Shown piece after piece: positions 33,119-44,826 of a stretch of DNA of 62,000 bases (positions within the stretch are counted from its first letter, which is position 1; each line of letters starts with the position of its first letter). Below the pieces are notes generated by a model. That model made no database searches, was not told where the DNA came from, and saw only the letters and a list, made by a program, of their open reading frames with translations. Position numbers and translations under genes: made by a program. This stretch comes from Adiantum capillus-veneris (taxonomy: Eukaryota > Streptophyta > Polypodiopsida > Polypodiales > Pteridaceae): positions 63,787,469-63,849,468 of the forward strand of contig CM043963.1 in assembly GCA_014529385.2 (NCBI GenBank). Reading direction: 5' to 3'.

Positions 33119-35485
33119 TGCTCGGGCTGCTTTGAAGTGTATCGTTAATGATCAAGCAAACATAAATATATATATGTAAGAAAGAGAGAGAAGGGGGAAG
33201 GGGGTGCTTGTTGCACTAATGCCTTCTTACAAATCTGTCATGACCAATCAAAGTGAGATTAGTATTTGTTCAACATAGCCTGAGTAAATTACACCACAAC
33301 ACATCACAAGAAAAAAGCCACCCTAGTCACTGTCTTAAGGCCAGGGGAGTCCTCTCCACCCTGTCGCCATCTTACAGCATGTGGGATTTATGGCTAAATT
33401 GATAACAATACCCGGAGACAAGCTATCAAGAACTTAAATAAAACACCAAGACACTTACACATCATTATTGTCCATGAATTCACGTTGGAAGGGAGACAAG
33501 GTATCCATGCTTAGTCCAAATTCACCCTCCTTGATTCAGCAAATGTTGGGCTTACTCTAGTAGGAGAAATGATAGATTTCCTACTCTCAATTTAATGATC
33601 ACTCTCTCTTACAATGGCATAGAGTTCCCTTGCTAATCACCCCTAATACAACACATACATATGCCTAATTCCAATGAGATTCCACTCAAGAGCTCCTTCT
33701 CAAGAGGTTGAGCTTGGCTTCTCAAGCTATAGCATAGTGCTCTTTCCTCTCCCCCCTTTTTGTGCTAGCTACACCCTCCTTTTATAGCAATTTTGAAGGC
33801 TAGGGTTACTCCTCTAACCATGGTTGGGTTAGATTTTCAGCAATTTATCTAATTTCTTTTGCTTGGAATTATCAAGAAGTTGGTGGGGAAAGAGAGAGGA
33901 GAGAAATGGAGGTGATAGACTTTTCATAGTGGGTTAGTGTTAGTATAGTTAGTATTAATTTACAAATGGAATTGGATATTTACAATGGGAGTATCCATGT
34001 AGGATACAAATAAGGAAGAAAAACTCTTAAGAGGTAAGAAAAGGTGGATTTCTTACAAGGTTGATGCTCCAAGTGTCTTGAGTAGGGCCAATTTTGACGC
34101 TTGTTGACGGTCCACTAGCTTTGACGGTACATTTTTTCTCCACTCTTGACCTTCCTTGAGAGACAAGGTAATTGAAGCTGAGTAATCAACCACCATGATG
34201 CTGTCTTTTAAGAGAAGAGGCTGAATTTTGTGGTTTTTTTTATAGATATGGGTAATTTGGAGGAGGAAAAATGAGACTAGGTGGTCAATTTTGGAATGGA
34301 ATTGTGTGTGGGAGGTATGAGTTCACCATGGTTTCTCTTATTCTTCAAGGTTGAGGAGAAGGTGAGTAGGGTGCAGAGAGGAGTGGTGAGAGAGGTGGGG
34401 ATGATGAGTGGAGAAGTGTGTGTGAAAGAGGAAAATGATAAAGTGGAAGAGAGAGTGTGGCTGCATGGCATGGGAAAACTGGGGTCCACTAATAAATCAT
34501 AGCTCACAGCTCGTAGCTCAAAAAAATATGAAAAAATTTGAGGCAAAAATTCAGTCCACGAGCTACAACTTTTGTTTGTATCACCTTTTCAAATTCAGAG
34601 AGCAAGTGAACTTTAAAAATTCAGCAAAACCAACCGTTTTTTTCCACTGCACAAGGTCCTTGTGGGGTCCTTCTTTGGATGATTCTTTTGAATACCTCCA
34701 AGAGTGAGCCCTCCATAGTGCATGTATGCATGCCATCTACCCTTGACCTTATTTGGTAGGTCTATAATTGAAGATATTGTTGAGATCATGATATAAGTGA
34801 ATAGTACAACTAAGAAAATCAAATATTGAGGGGTCTAAAAAATATGTACATGTCAAATATAAATAATATAAGTGGAAAAAATATAAAGGGGTCAAAAGAA
34901 ATCTCTCTCATTATGAGGCTACCATAAAAAGATAAATATTTTTGGTGTTCTAATTTTTTAGAAAAAAAAACAAAATAGATGTAGGAAGGGAAAAATCACA
35001 ATAGTGAAAAATATACACATAAATAAAACTAGTTTTTTTGGGATTTTGTTGGGGTGGAGTTACACCAAATATAAGAGAAGCTTACATGAAAATATTTCTA
35101 TATGGAATAAAGAGTATGAAAAATGGTAAGAAAAATTGTGGTAATGGTGAGGCAATGTACAGAGCATAAATAACACATACCTAGGTAGAAATATTTAAAT
35201 AAATATCAAAATAATTATGAAAAAATCTTTTATTTAGGCCCTATATACAAAGAAATATTTACATACGCATGGCCATAATATACTTATTTTTTTGGCTCAA
35301 CTAGCCCAATGACTAGCTAATTGAGGGTTTTTTAAGAAGATATGGGAAAAGTCCCGTGACTCACACACGCCTATGTACAGTGAAATGGTAGGGATAGCCA
35401 CAGTGTTTGGGTGATTTTGGTAGGGTGAGGTAACTCACTGTGGCAATTACAAAGAGCCGAAAAACGGCTATCAATAGCAAAAGAC
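32785..35485. other. 2.7-kb block in the copy L leader with no counterpart in copy R
   Basis: Homology with copy R stops at about 32785 and resumes at about 35485. Copy R has a different 0.56-kb stretch there (36841-37400). The block holds (GA)n at 33053-33115 and AT-rich sequence, and no coding region that I can support. It could be a foreign insertion or the ancestral leader replaced in R. No terminal repeats or target duplication were found. Confidence 0.5.
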
Positions 35486-35602
35486 GACAATCTTAAGCTA
35501 TGCGGTTTCTAAAAAGAAAGTGTTTACTCTAGGAGACCTAGAGGAAGTTAAAGGATAACTTCACAAGACGCTCGTGTTTTTTCCTAGTTTAGGTCTCTTC
35601 GA

Positions 35603-35620
35603 TCCTCGACAACGACGCCA
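35603..35620 (-). other. Primer-binding site of copy L (degenerate tRNA-Asp type)
   Basis: The minus strand reads TGGCGTCGTTGTCGAGGA, with the LTR end CA and two spacer bases before it. The copy R site and the tRNA-Asp complement are TGGCGCCG(T/C)TGCCGGGGA; the differences here are mostly transitions. Confidence 0.75.
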
Positions 35621-35622
35621 AA

Positions 35623-35742
35623 TGTGGGACGTGTGTCTAACCTCACTATCCTATGTTATTGCAGTTTTAGCGAGAACCACGATTAAATTGTCAATCCATG
35701 GGATGAAGCTGACTCGACTAGTGCATAGAGGCTACAAGAGGT
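35623..35742 (-). mobile_element. 3' (U5) end of the copy L 5' LTR, cut by copy R
   Basis: About 120 bp match the reverse complement of the copy R LTR end (about 36566-36685). The match stops at about 35742-35745, exactly where the copy R LTR begins. Confidence 0.7.
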
Positions 35743-36685
35743 TGTTGTTAGCAGCAAGCTAACCTAGACATCAAGCTAACACGGACACCACCATTTTTTG
35801 GAGTTCTCTTTGTAAAACAATTATTATTTTGATAAATCGGGAATATTGTAACTCCTATTTTCTCGGATAAACTTTGTAATTAATGAGCCAGGGCTACAAA
35901 CTTCCAGATTGTATCAGCCAGCCATCACCCAACTTTGGTAGAACTCCAGATTATTAGTTTTGACCACCCAAAAACCTTGGCTAAGGTATAAAAGCCAATT
36001 TTTGTAAGTTTTTTTGAAGTTTTGGATAAGAAATACACAACGTGAGCTAACGATGCTCACTTCTCTCCTTCTCGTGCTTCCTACTCCCTCTCCAGTTGTC
36101 ACATTGCGATTGGATTTGTTGCATTGCAACCGCAGGTAAGGGCTCTACGCATTGACGTAAGCTATTCACAGTATTTCGTAGCTTTTGGCGTCGCCGACCC
36201 GCGGCTTAATTTCATCATAACTAGGTATTTACACTTTTAAATTGAAAACTAAGCATAGGCAGGGTATTGGGGTATCATTGCTAAGCATTTAGATGCATTC
36301 TGGGTTGAAAACGACTAGGTCAAAAATCCACTGCTGTTAATAATCGCGATTTTGGAACTTGACCTAAAGTGGGGTTTGAGACCATAGGCATGTGCGCTTA
36401 GGTCTTGTAAACTTGTCCTAGAAGTTTCGTTACGTTTGGATGTCATTTGATGCTGTAACGGATGTGATTTGCTTGCCGATGAGCGATTGACTTTTGGTGA
36501 TTTCAGTCACTTGAGTGTAGCTTGAGTTAGATGCGAGTTGTTAGTTGTTCTCTGAGAGATTGACAACCTCTTGTAGCCTCTATGTACTAGTCGAGTCAGC
36601 TTCGTCCCATGGTTTGACAAATTAATTGTGGTTGTCGCTAATACTGCAATAAGATAGGATGGTGAGGTTAGACATGCGTCCCACA
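35743..36685 (+). mobile_element. 5' LTR of copy R
   Basis: Begins TGTTG, ends CCCACA, and is followed by TT and the PBS. It has a TATA box (TATAAAA, 35987-35993) with likely transcription start about 30 bp downstream. It shares the TGTTG start, CTTCCAGATTGTA (35901-35913) and TATA spacing with the solo LTR at 49125-50078. A partial palindrome copy lies at 36336-36354. Confidence 0.65.
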
Positions 36686-36687
36686 TT

Positions 36688-36705
36688 TGGCGCCGCTGCC
36701 GGGGA
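36688..36705 (+). other. Primer-binding site of copy R, tRNA-Asp type
   Basis: TGGCGCCGCTGCCGGGGA differs at one base from the complement of the 3' end of plant tRNA-Asp, the primer typical of Athila/Tat elements. The following TCGAA extends the match. Confidence 0.85.
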
Positions 36706-37297
36706 TCGAAGAGACCTAAACTAGGAAAAAACATGAGTGTTTTGTGTAGTTGTCCTTTAACTTCCTCTAGGTTCACCTAGACTTCAAAACTTTCTTTTAG
36801 AAACCGCATAGCTTAAGATTGTCGTCTTTTGCTGTGTAGAGGTAGCTTGGAAGTAATTGCACGAGCTCTGAAAAACATAAAAAACACAAGAAAACGAGTA
36901 TTTGTGGACACTTTTCACAACCCCATTGCATGAGAATCTAGGAGTAGGGTAAGTAGGATCCGAGGTGGATTTCAGAACATTGCTCTCTCTGAAAGAATCA
37001 AGTGTGAATTGCTATTGGAAGTTGCAAAATTTCAGATCTATGGCTAGAAATAGCTCGAAAAGACTCAAATCCACTCCATCCGTCTGGAGAGTAAGCCTAA
37101 GAGTTGTCTGAACCAATGGGTAAGCTCAAAGACACTTCGAGGTAAAAAATTTCAAGAGTTGGCTAAAACTCAGGTTATTTACTTTTTTGTGAAATTTTAG
37201 GCCAAATTAAGTTTTGACTTGATTCATAGGCTTAAAATACATCATATAAAGAATGTCCTGGAGAAAATTGCAAAAAAGTGCTCATATTAAGTTTAAA

Positions 37298-38172
37298 GTT
37301 AATAATCACGATTATTAACTTTCTGCTCTAAACTGACCAAGGTTCATACCATTGACTCATTGCATGTGTACAAACAATTTTTGTAAAGGCCCAAGAGATT
37401 TGGATCACTAAACTGGGTAAAAACTAAAGTTTGTACTAACTTTTTGAATCTTGAGTGTAAATTGGGGGAAAATTTATCCAAACTTGTTGAAATTTGCTTC
37501 ATAGGCTTATGTTGATGTGATAAACATGTGTACATGCTCAGTTAACCAAAAATTTACAAAAAAATTGTCAAATGTAAATAATCACGATTATTTACATCTG
37601 TCATGTTTTTCAACTTTTGGGACCAAGTCTACATATCACTAGTTTCACCATGTTATAATAAGCCCACAAACCAAGTTTGGTAAGATATGGACCACTAGAG
37701 TGAAATTTGTGACTAAAGTTGCAAAGTTAGTCTGTGGACAGATAATTGATGACCATTTGACCAAAAAATATCCAAACTTGATGAAAATTGGCTAGTGACC
37801 TTAACTTAAGGTGCTTAACAGATCTGTGTCAAAGTTGGGATAAAAACTTGTAAAAATATAGCTGGAGTAAATAATCGTGATTATTTACATCTACTTCAAA
37901 ACTTGATGATTTTGCAAATTTGAGTGCATCACGAGATCAAGCATATCAAGTAGACCTCACAAATCAATTTTGGTGAAATTTGGATCCCACAAGTGAGTCT
38001 TAAGCCAGATTCTCGAAATCAGAGTCTGCGGACACCAAATAGTTGCTAAACTTGATTAGATTTTGTCTAAACTTATTGAAACTTGTACAGGGACTCTAAC
38101 AAGTTGTATACTTGCTAAACCAATAAAAAAAGTGCAAAAAACAGACAAAAGTAAATAATTGCAATTATTTAC
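37298..38172. repeat. Leader palindrome array of copy R (four copies)
   Basis: Palindrome copies at 37298-37319, 37574-37595, 37867-37888 and 38151-38172, spaced 276, 293 and 284 bp. The first has paired changes (TTAATAATC/GATTATTAA) and the last has paired changes at the centre (AATTGCAATT). In both cases dyad symmetry is kept. Confidence 0.9.
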
Positions 38173-38572
38173 TTCTGCTATCCAGAGACATCATTTTTGA
38201 CTTTTGAACTTATACAGTGATAGACCAACATAATATAAAGCCACATGAAAATTTTGGGTTCAACCGGATCAAAATTGATACATGTACACTCACTTTACAG
38301 GTTGTAGATTAGACCTTTGATTTCTTGCTACAATTAAAGTCAAATTTTGACTCTCATAGCTCGAATTGAAGTGATACATAGAGACCAATCACGAGAATAG
38401 CAAAAACTCTATTGTCTTTATAGAAGAATAGCTAACTTGATCAAATTTGTACATGAATCAGGTTCCAGACGAGGAATCTGTGGCTTGACAGAAAGTTGCA
38501 ATTGAATCGAGTGGAAATTGATGACAAGTCAATCCAAAGGTGAGTACTCTATCCAGGGCTTCATAAGTTTAT

Positions 38573-39530
38573 ATGAACCTTAGATCTGGTCGTGTACTAG
38601 GAAATCAGGGCATACTCAGAGAAACCTCCAGTAGAGTATCTACCGAAGAAAGCATGAATCAAGGCAATTCCTTGCACACAATTCTTGAAGAAGTTTCAGA
38701 CACTTTTTCAGATTCAACATCCGAAATGTCCTCTTACTCGACTCACTCGAAAATCGGAACGACAGTGCGCTATAAGCATATACTATCTTTTTACAAGACT
38801 AACCGTCATGGAGCCCAGGTTTACTTGGACCCTAACGAGGAGTATGCTATTCGCATTGATGACCATGGTATTGTGTTTGAAGAAGAGGTTAGGGAAAACA
38901 AACAAGGAAAAATGTACATGGATCGAAATGGAACTCAGTATTTACAGGTCAAAACCCCTGACATGATAGATACATGGGGGTTAGAAGTAAACACCATAAT
39001 CCCAGACATGTCAGCAAAAGAAGGACCACCAACGTTAGAATTCGAGGGATACGATCAAGTAGACTTGAAGCCTTTGAAATGGCTTAGTACGGATAATCCT
39101 AGGATCGAACTCTATTGTTGAGAAGATAGAAAGATAAAAGATCTTCTGTGGACTTCTCACACCAAACCATGACAATTGACGGCTATGAAGATCATCTATA
39201 TCTTCAAGATCAAAGATAAGGAATCAGCAGACCTACCAACCTACCTGTTTAGGGTTTGTTATAACAACAACTTTGTTATGATGACTTCCGAGGAGGTAAA
39301 ACACACCAAATACCAAGGGTATTCCATACGGGATTGGATATTGGGGCAAGGACCAGAAACAATTCCAAGGGATGAACACCGTGAGAGATCATCTGAGAGT
39401 AATGTGAAGAAACCAGAAACCACCTCATCACGTAGAAAACCGGGTGACACTAAGGCCAATCCAGGTCTACATGAGTCACTATTTCCAACAGACTGGTTTG
39501 AAGGACTCGGAACATGACCGACTCCCAGCA
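38573..39530 (+). pseudogene. Gag N-terminus of copy R
   Basis: MNLRSGRVLGNQGILRET at 38573, then SMNQGNSLHTILEEVSD and AQVYLDPNEEYAIRIDDHGI. A TGA after ELYC (39119-39121) and a frame change precede TKYQGYSIRDWILGQGPETI. It is colinear with 31642-30783 of copy L. No recognised domain; presumably matrix-like. Confidence 0.6.
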
Positions 39531-40440
39531 GACCTGAAGTTGAACAAAACAGACGCGTCAGGCCAGCTGATTTTCAAAAATGGGTTAGAAAATACAGTGG
39601 ATCAGGGGATCCATACGACCACTTAGCAAGCTTTAAGCAAGTGCTAAGAGCAGAGCGTATATTCGATTTCCATACTCAATTCGAGGGGTTTGGAATGACA
39701 TTAGAAAGAAAAGCTTTGACATGGTTCCAAAACATTCCACCAAGGTCAATCAAAGACTTGAACACATTAGCTCAAGGATTTTTAGCTGCTTGCTCCAAAA
39801 TGGGGATCAAACATAATACGGTAGCTCAAATCTACAGCTTTAAATATAAACATGGTGAGTCTGTTAGGGATTGTGCAACTCGAATGAAACAATACATTGC
39901 CAGATGCCCAGAGATGGAGATACCTGCAGAAGAACGACTTGTATCTTTGTTTTTGGAGAGACTGCTAAACAAAGAACTTCATGCTTTACTCTATAGTAAA
40001 AGCATACAACCCTAGAAGCGTGTGTGTCTGATGCTATTGACCTAGGAGACAATTGTGAGATCTTCAACAAAGAAAATATCCCTAAGGATAACCAAAGCAA
40101 GAAGACAACGTCCACAAAACCAGCACAAGTGGGAACGACTTCTGCGGCACCACTCTCAGCCATAGAAGATATGCTAAAAAGGATGAACTATATGATGAAC
40201 AATATGCAAAAAGCACCTATGAGAGGACCAGGACAAGGAATACCTCCACAGGGACAATCAATTAGGCCACAAAAATGGTGTGCAATCGAGGGTAAATGGA
40301 CCAACCATGAGACCCACAAGTGCTACTTCAAACCAAAGTATGATGCCCATGAGGCCACAAGGACAACCCATATACAAATATCAGCCTAATATGGTCCAAG
40401 CTCAAAGACCACCAATGGGTGTGGAAAGACCTTAACCTAT
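39531..40440 (+). pseudogene. Gag capsid domain of copy R
   Basis: DPYDHLASFKQVLRAERIFD, FEGFGMTLERKALTWFQNIP and LAQGFLAACSKMGIKHNTVA, then MKQYIARCPEMEIPAEERLV: the retrotransposon gag capsid fold. A deletion near 40010 shifts the frame into DAIDLGDNCEIFNKENIPKD, then a Met/Pro-rich stretch to 40389. Confidence 0.8.
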
Positions 40441-41596
40441 GTTGGGACAACAACCTCTGTATCCAGGACATAATGCAGTACCTGTAAAGTACATGCACTC
40501 TGAAGGAGTCATAGATGAACAAGCATTAGTGCCTGTTACACCCTATGCAAAGCCTAGTCCATCTACAATAATGGTAGAAGGAGATTGGTATAATCCGCAT
40601 CCACCACCAATGGAAGAAACCATGACTTATGATCCACCACAGCTAGCACCGATGTATTATGTAGCTAATCAAGGTGTCAAACCTCCCATGGGAAGACCCA
40701 TGATGAATCATAGAACAAGAAACTGTTGTAATTGTGGTGCTGACGACCATTGGAAAAATGAATGTCTAGAGCCTGATAAAAACCTCAAACCAATTGAAGC
40801 CTATTGCATACAATGTTGCAAAAAGGGAGGACACTTTCCGGAAGATTGTTCTAAAAATCCTTTGAACAAGGGTAAAACCATATTAAACGTAGTCCAAGTG
40901 ATGCCTAGTAGCTCATCAGAGAGTGAACCGATTGTTTCAATCAAGGTAATCACTAGAGCCCAGGCAAAGAAAAAGAAACACAACTCTTCTGATGATTCGG
41001 AGAATACGAAAGTTTCTTCTCAAAGAATCAAAAGGAGCAGAAGCAAAAGATATGAGATGAGAAAACAAAAACAATGGGTTGAAATCGAAGAGAAAGCAAA
41101 GAAGCTAGCCCAAGATAAGTTGAAAGAAACTGGCTGCGAATTTAAGGAAACAATCGTGAAATCTGGCGGATCCATTCTGGTTGATAAAAATTTTGAGCCT
41201 ATTAATGCCGCCTTGGAAGCCTACCAAGCAAGACTTAAAGCAGGCCAAAACATGGAAAATAAATGGAAAAATTATCCATCTCCAGACATGAAAGCAGCTA
41301 AGCTAGAAGCTTATCAAAATTTGGTAAGAATCACGCAAGAAATGCTAGAAAAACAAAAACCCAAGCTTGAAAGTATTGCAAAACTTGAAGAGCTTGCGGT
41401 AGAAGAAACGAAAGCAAAATCCGATGTGGTGGCAAAGCCCCACCTTGAAACAAATGAACCGGAGCTTATAGTGCCAGACATCGAAGATGCCTTAGATGGA
41501 ATTCCATTCGTAGAGCAAGACTGGCCAGGCCACTTATGGGAAAAAGTGAGAGAGATCAATGATGGGAGCCTAACTCTAAAGTCAGCTCCAAGTTAG
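40439..41596 (+). pseudogene. Gag C-terminus of copy R: two zinc knuckles and a charged coil
   Basis: An uninterrupted frame of 385 residues, the longest intact piece of the copy. It has a Pro/Tyr-rich start, CCNCGADDHWKNEC (CX2CX4HX4C), CIQCCKKGGHFPEDC, a Ser-rich linker, then a Lys/Glu coiled region ending at a conserved AQDKLKETGCEFKETIVK segment and LEKQKPKLESIAKLEEL. It would bind and package element RNA. The piece itself is open but has no intact partners. Confidence 0.8.
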
Positions 41597-41657
41597 CTCC
41601 TATAGAGGAAGTCTGTTTGGATAACCTACCTTCTGATATAGACATGGATTTACAATC

Positions 41658-42494
41658 TTGTACGGGGATTGCGGATCGGAAGCTTCAAGAATGTCGAAAC
41701 CATTGACATTAAAAACATTACCTTGTTACTTGGGAGATAACAAAGATGAATCCATCGTGTGCAAGATCACTCAAGTAAAAAGTGTTGGGCAGACCCTAGA
41801 AGTAGACAACATTCATTCAATCATGTCTACACCCATCCAATGCACTCTTACTTTGGGAGAATTATAAAAAGTCAGACCATACTTGTGGAATGATTTACAG
41901 AAAACCGTAGAGAAGGTGGGGATAATGGGGTTAATCTCAAAGAATTTGGGAAAATTGAAAAATGAAATGGAAAACAAAGAGATTCGATTAGTTTCCATGA
42001 ACAAAGTCGGAGAATATTATGAAGGGGAAGAAGGAAACACCACCCTCCCAATGAAATATAATGACATTGAAACCATGGCGATACTAGATAGTGGAACTGG
42101 CATAGCCATAGCCACTAAAGCAGTATGGGAATCCTGGGGATAGCCAGCCATTAGACAAACTTGAATGAAATTGCAGTTGGCTGATGGACACATTGAGAGA
42201 CCATTAGGGCTGCTTGAAAAAGTGATAGTCAATTCCTATGGAATTAAATATCAACACACTTTTGCCATAGTAGACTTTGGGAAAAAACTCAACTATGAAA
42301 TCATATTGGGAAGACCTTTCATGCGACATGTACAGCTTATCCAAGAGCGGGGAAACAACTATCTGTACTTGAAGCAAGTGGGATCTATAACAAGAGTAAA
42401 TCTAAAAGATCACACTTATAGAGATGTCTTGAAAACACCCATCCAAGAGTTTGATTTAGTCTCTTTGGTTGAAACTAAACCCCATCCTGGTTAA
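41658..42494 (+). pseudogene. First retropepsin region of copy R
   Basis: MSKPLTLKTLPCYLGDNKDE, then MKYNDIETMAILDSGTGIAI with the DSG active site, a TAG after ESWG (42141-42143), then LQLADGHIERPLGLLEKVIV, TFAIVDFGKKLNYEIILGRP and FMRHVQL. The ILGRPFM phrase is the usual retropepsin C-terminal motif. It would process Gag-Pol. Confidence 0.75.
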
Positions 42495-42514
42495 ACAAAG
42501 ACACTCCTATTTGG

Positions 42515-43370
42515 ATGTGTGGAGCTTCAGAAAACGGAAGCTTAAGACGAGAAGAATGTATCCTAGAAAGGGATTGCATTGACGAAGCCTACGTACCTGA
42601 ACCCTTTCTAGAGCATTTATTTGAGCCATTCGAGTGGACTCAAATTTTAGCAACAATGGATGTATGTGTGAATACATCTATGCCTACTCAATTTTGTGAT
42701 GAGGATGGCTACGACATAATTCCCATCCAAATGATTTCAATCCTCAACGTTGAAAACAAAGATGAGGAACCCAAGGACTTAATGAAAGCTCAACAAGTCT
42801 TTTCTGACCTCTATTACGATGCAACTAATGAGTTAGATGAACACTTAGCTACCTCAAAACATTCGGGGTCAGAAAAAGAGCATACAAGAGCTAAGCTACT
42901 CTTAAAAGGAGGGGAGGAAAAGTTTTTTGACTTTCCAAACTAGAAATCAAGAAGATAAAAATGGTATAGACGAGATACACCAAACTTATGAAAACAGGAC
43001 CTATGCCATTAGTCTTCAGTAAAACACAATTCCTGATGCAGATAGATGCTAATGATTCTGTCAAGGACAAAATAACTAGCAGATATCCTTCAAACAAAAA
43101 CTCGGATATGTCTTAGACATCAAGGAAAACAAGGAAGGGTACTCAAGAAAAATCACAGGATAAGAAACCACTCATGACCAGAGTCGAGCGGAAAAAGAAA
43201 TATCAAGAGTTGAAAAAATCTCTAAAGGAGATATACACAACCGAAATGGAAACCACGAAAGAGGATGGTAATGATGTAATGCATGCTCCATTCCATTACA
43301 AAAAGTTTACTCTCCAAGATCGGAAAATCATAATTGAACAACCTATTAAGAAACTACGGAAATAGGGCGA
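42515..43370 (+). pseudogene. Linker between protease and RT of copy R
   Basis: VPEPFLEHLFEPFEWTQILA, KAQQVFSDLYYDATNELDEH and a charged stretch, then after stops KKYQELKKSLKEIYTTEMET. It matches 27434-26845 of copy L. Unknown role. Confidence 0.5.
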
Positions 43371-43419
43371 GTCTTACGAAGGGCCTCAAAACGGTAAAAG
43401 GATAGACTCGGCTGAACCA

Positions 43420-44290
43420 GGAGAAGAGCCTAGACTTGCTTACATTGAGAATAACCTAACAGAAGAAGAAGAAAAGCTTTTGCTGAGCTTGTTAAAGGAA
43501 TACCAAGATATCTTCGCTTGGTCTTACAAGGATCTCAAGGGTGTTGATCCAGAAATCTGTCAACATACCATACCGATGAGAGATGACGCGAAACCAAGTA
43601 GACAGAGACCATACACGTATAATGAAACATTTGTGAGGAAGATCAAAGAAGAGATTGAAAAACTAAAGGAAGACAAATTCATTTACGAAATTGAACACAC
43701 AGATTGGGTGTCTTCAATTGTGGTAGTATCCAAGAAGAATGGGAAATTACGAGTGTGTGTTAATCTCAAAAAGGTGAATGCAGCTACCATCAGAGACAAC
43801 TTTCCTCTTCCGATAACTGAGCATATATTAGAACGAGTTGCAGGAAAAGCAGCTTACAACTTCTTAGACTTCTTTTTGGGATACAATTAACTTTTGTTTG
43901 ACCCAAAAGATCAACATAAAATTGCTTTTGCAATAGAATGGGGTATTTTTGCCTAAGGGGTTATTCCTTTTGGGTTAGCTAATGCTCCTACCACCATTCA
44001 AAGATTGATGATCCATGCTTTTAAAGAATACCTTACGAAATTCTTGGAAGTATATATGGACGATCTATGCGTACATTCATCAATCCTGGATGATAATTTT
44101 GAACACCTAAAAAAGATATTCAAAAAATATAGACTGTATAGGATTTGCTTAAATCCTGAATAGTGCACATTCAAGGGTAGACAAGGAAAAAATTATTGGA
44201 TATATAGTGTCTAAAAATGCTATAGCTACTGATATGGATAAAATTCATGTCATTGCTGATTTGCCTAGACCAACAACAGTCAAGGGGTTC
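43420..44290 (+). pseudogene. Reverse transcriptase of copy R
   Basis: LLSLLKEYQDIFAWSYKDLK, DAKPSRQRPYTYNETFVRKI, KKNGKLRVCVNLKKVNAATI and NFPLPITEHILE, then the palm with VYMDDLCVHSSILDDNFEHL. Stops: TAA after FLGYN (copy R only), TAA at 43954-43956 after EWGIFA and TAG at 44161-44163 after LNPE (both shared with copy L). The one-base shift near 44169-44181 is also shared with L. Confidence 0.85.
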
Positions 44291-44826
44291 AAGCCTTCAT
44301 GGGACATTGTGGATATTACAAACGGTTCATTTACATGTACGCTATAATTGCAAAACCCATGTATAGCTTGATTACACACTTTGAGTGGACTGAAGCATGT
44401 GAAGAATCCTTCATGAATCTTAAGCAAGCTCTCACTTCAGCTCCAGTATTGAAAGCACCAGATTGGAATAAGATATTTCACATACATGTAGATGCTTCCA
44501 ATTTTACTATAGGATGTATACTAGCTCAACCAGGAGACGGGAAAATTGATTTTTCTATTTCTTATGCTAGCCGACAGTTGAACATGGCAGAAAAGAATTA
44601 TACCACCACCGAAAGGGAAGGATTATGAATTATCTATGTCGTTAAAAAGTATAGACATTACCTATTAGCCAACAAGTTTGTGTTCTTTGTGGACCACCAA
44701 GCTTTGTTGTACTTGGTCAACAAGCCATGCAGCACAAGGAGAATAGTGAGATGGTTCATCATTCTTCTCGAATTTGATTTCACTGTGGTTGTAAAAAAAG
44801 ACACTACACATCAATGAGCAGATCAT
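44291..44826 (+). pseudogene. RT connection and RNase H of copy R
   Basis: MGHCGYYKRFIYMYAIIAKP, HIHVDASNFTIGCILAQPGD and NYTTTEREGL, then a TGA (44626-44628), VFFVDHQALLYLVNKPCS and the SRIVSG-type end. The catalytic Asp, Glu and Asp are all present as codons. Confidence 0.85.

Larger units (their letters stand above)
19325..35742 (-). mobile_element. Copy L: giant Tat/Athila-like Ty3/gypsy retrotransposon, 3'-truncated
   Basis: Ordered parts on the minus strand: LTR remnant (35742-35623), tRNA-Asp-type PBS (35620-35603), leader, gag, retropepsin, RT, RNase H, integrase, second retropepsin, spacer and accessory gene, breaking off at about 19325. The same order and similar protein sequence appear on the plus strand in copy R. 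All long reading frames are broken. Compared with R it lacks about 2 kb of the accessory gene and any 3' LTR, and its leader holds a non-homologous 2.7-kb block. Confidence 0.85.

Noticed and set aside
35574-36776. Matching reading frames on opposite strands (MFFPSLGLFDPRQRRQMWD at 35574 plus and 36728 minus)
   Set aside because: They are the antisense of PBS and U5 sequence in the two head-to-head copies, not a conserved protein.
37298-38172. CRISPR-like array
   Set aside because: Repeats are 22 bp with about 265-bp spacers that are themselves related, lie in a retroelement leader, and there are no cas genes.
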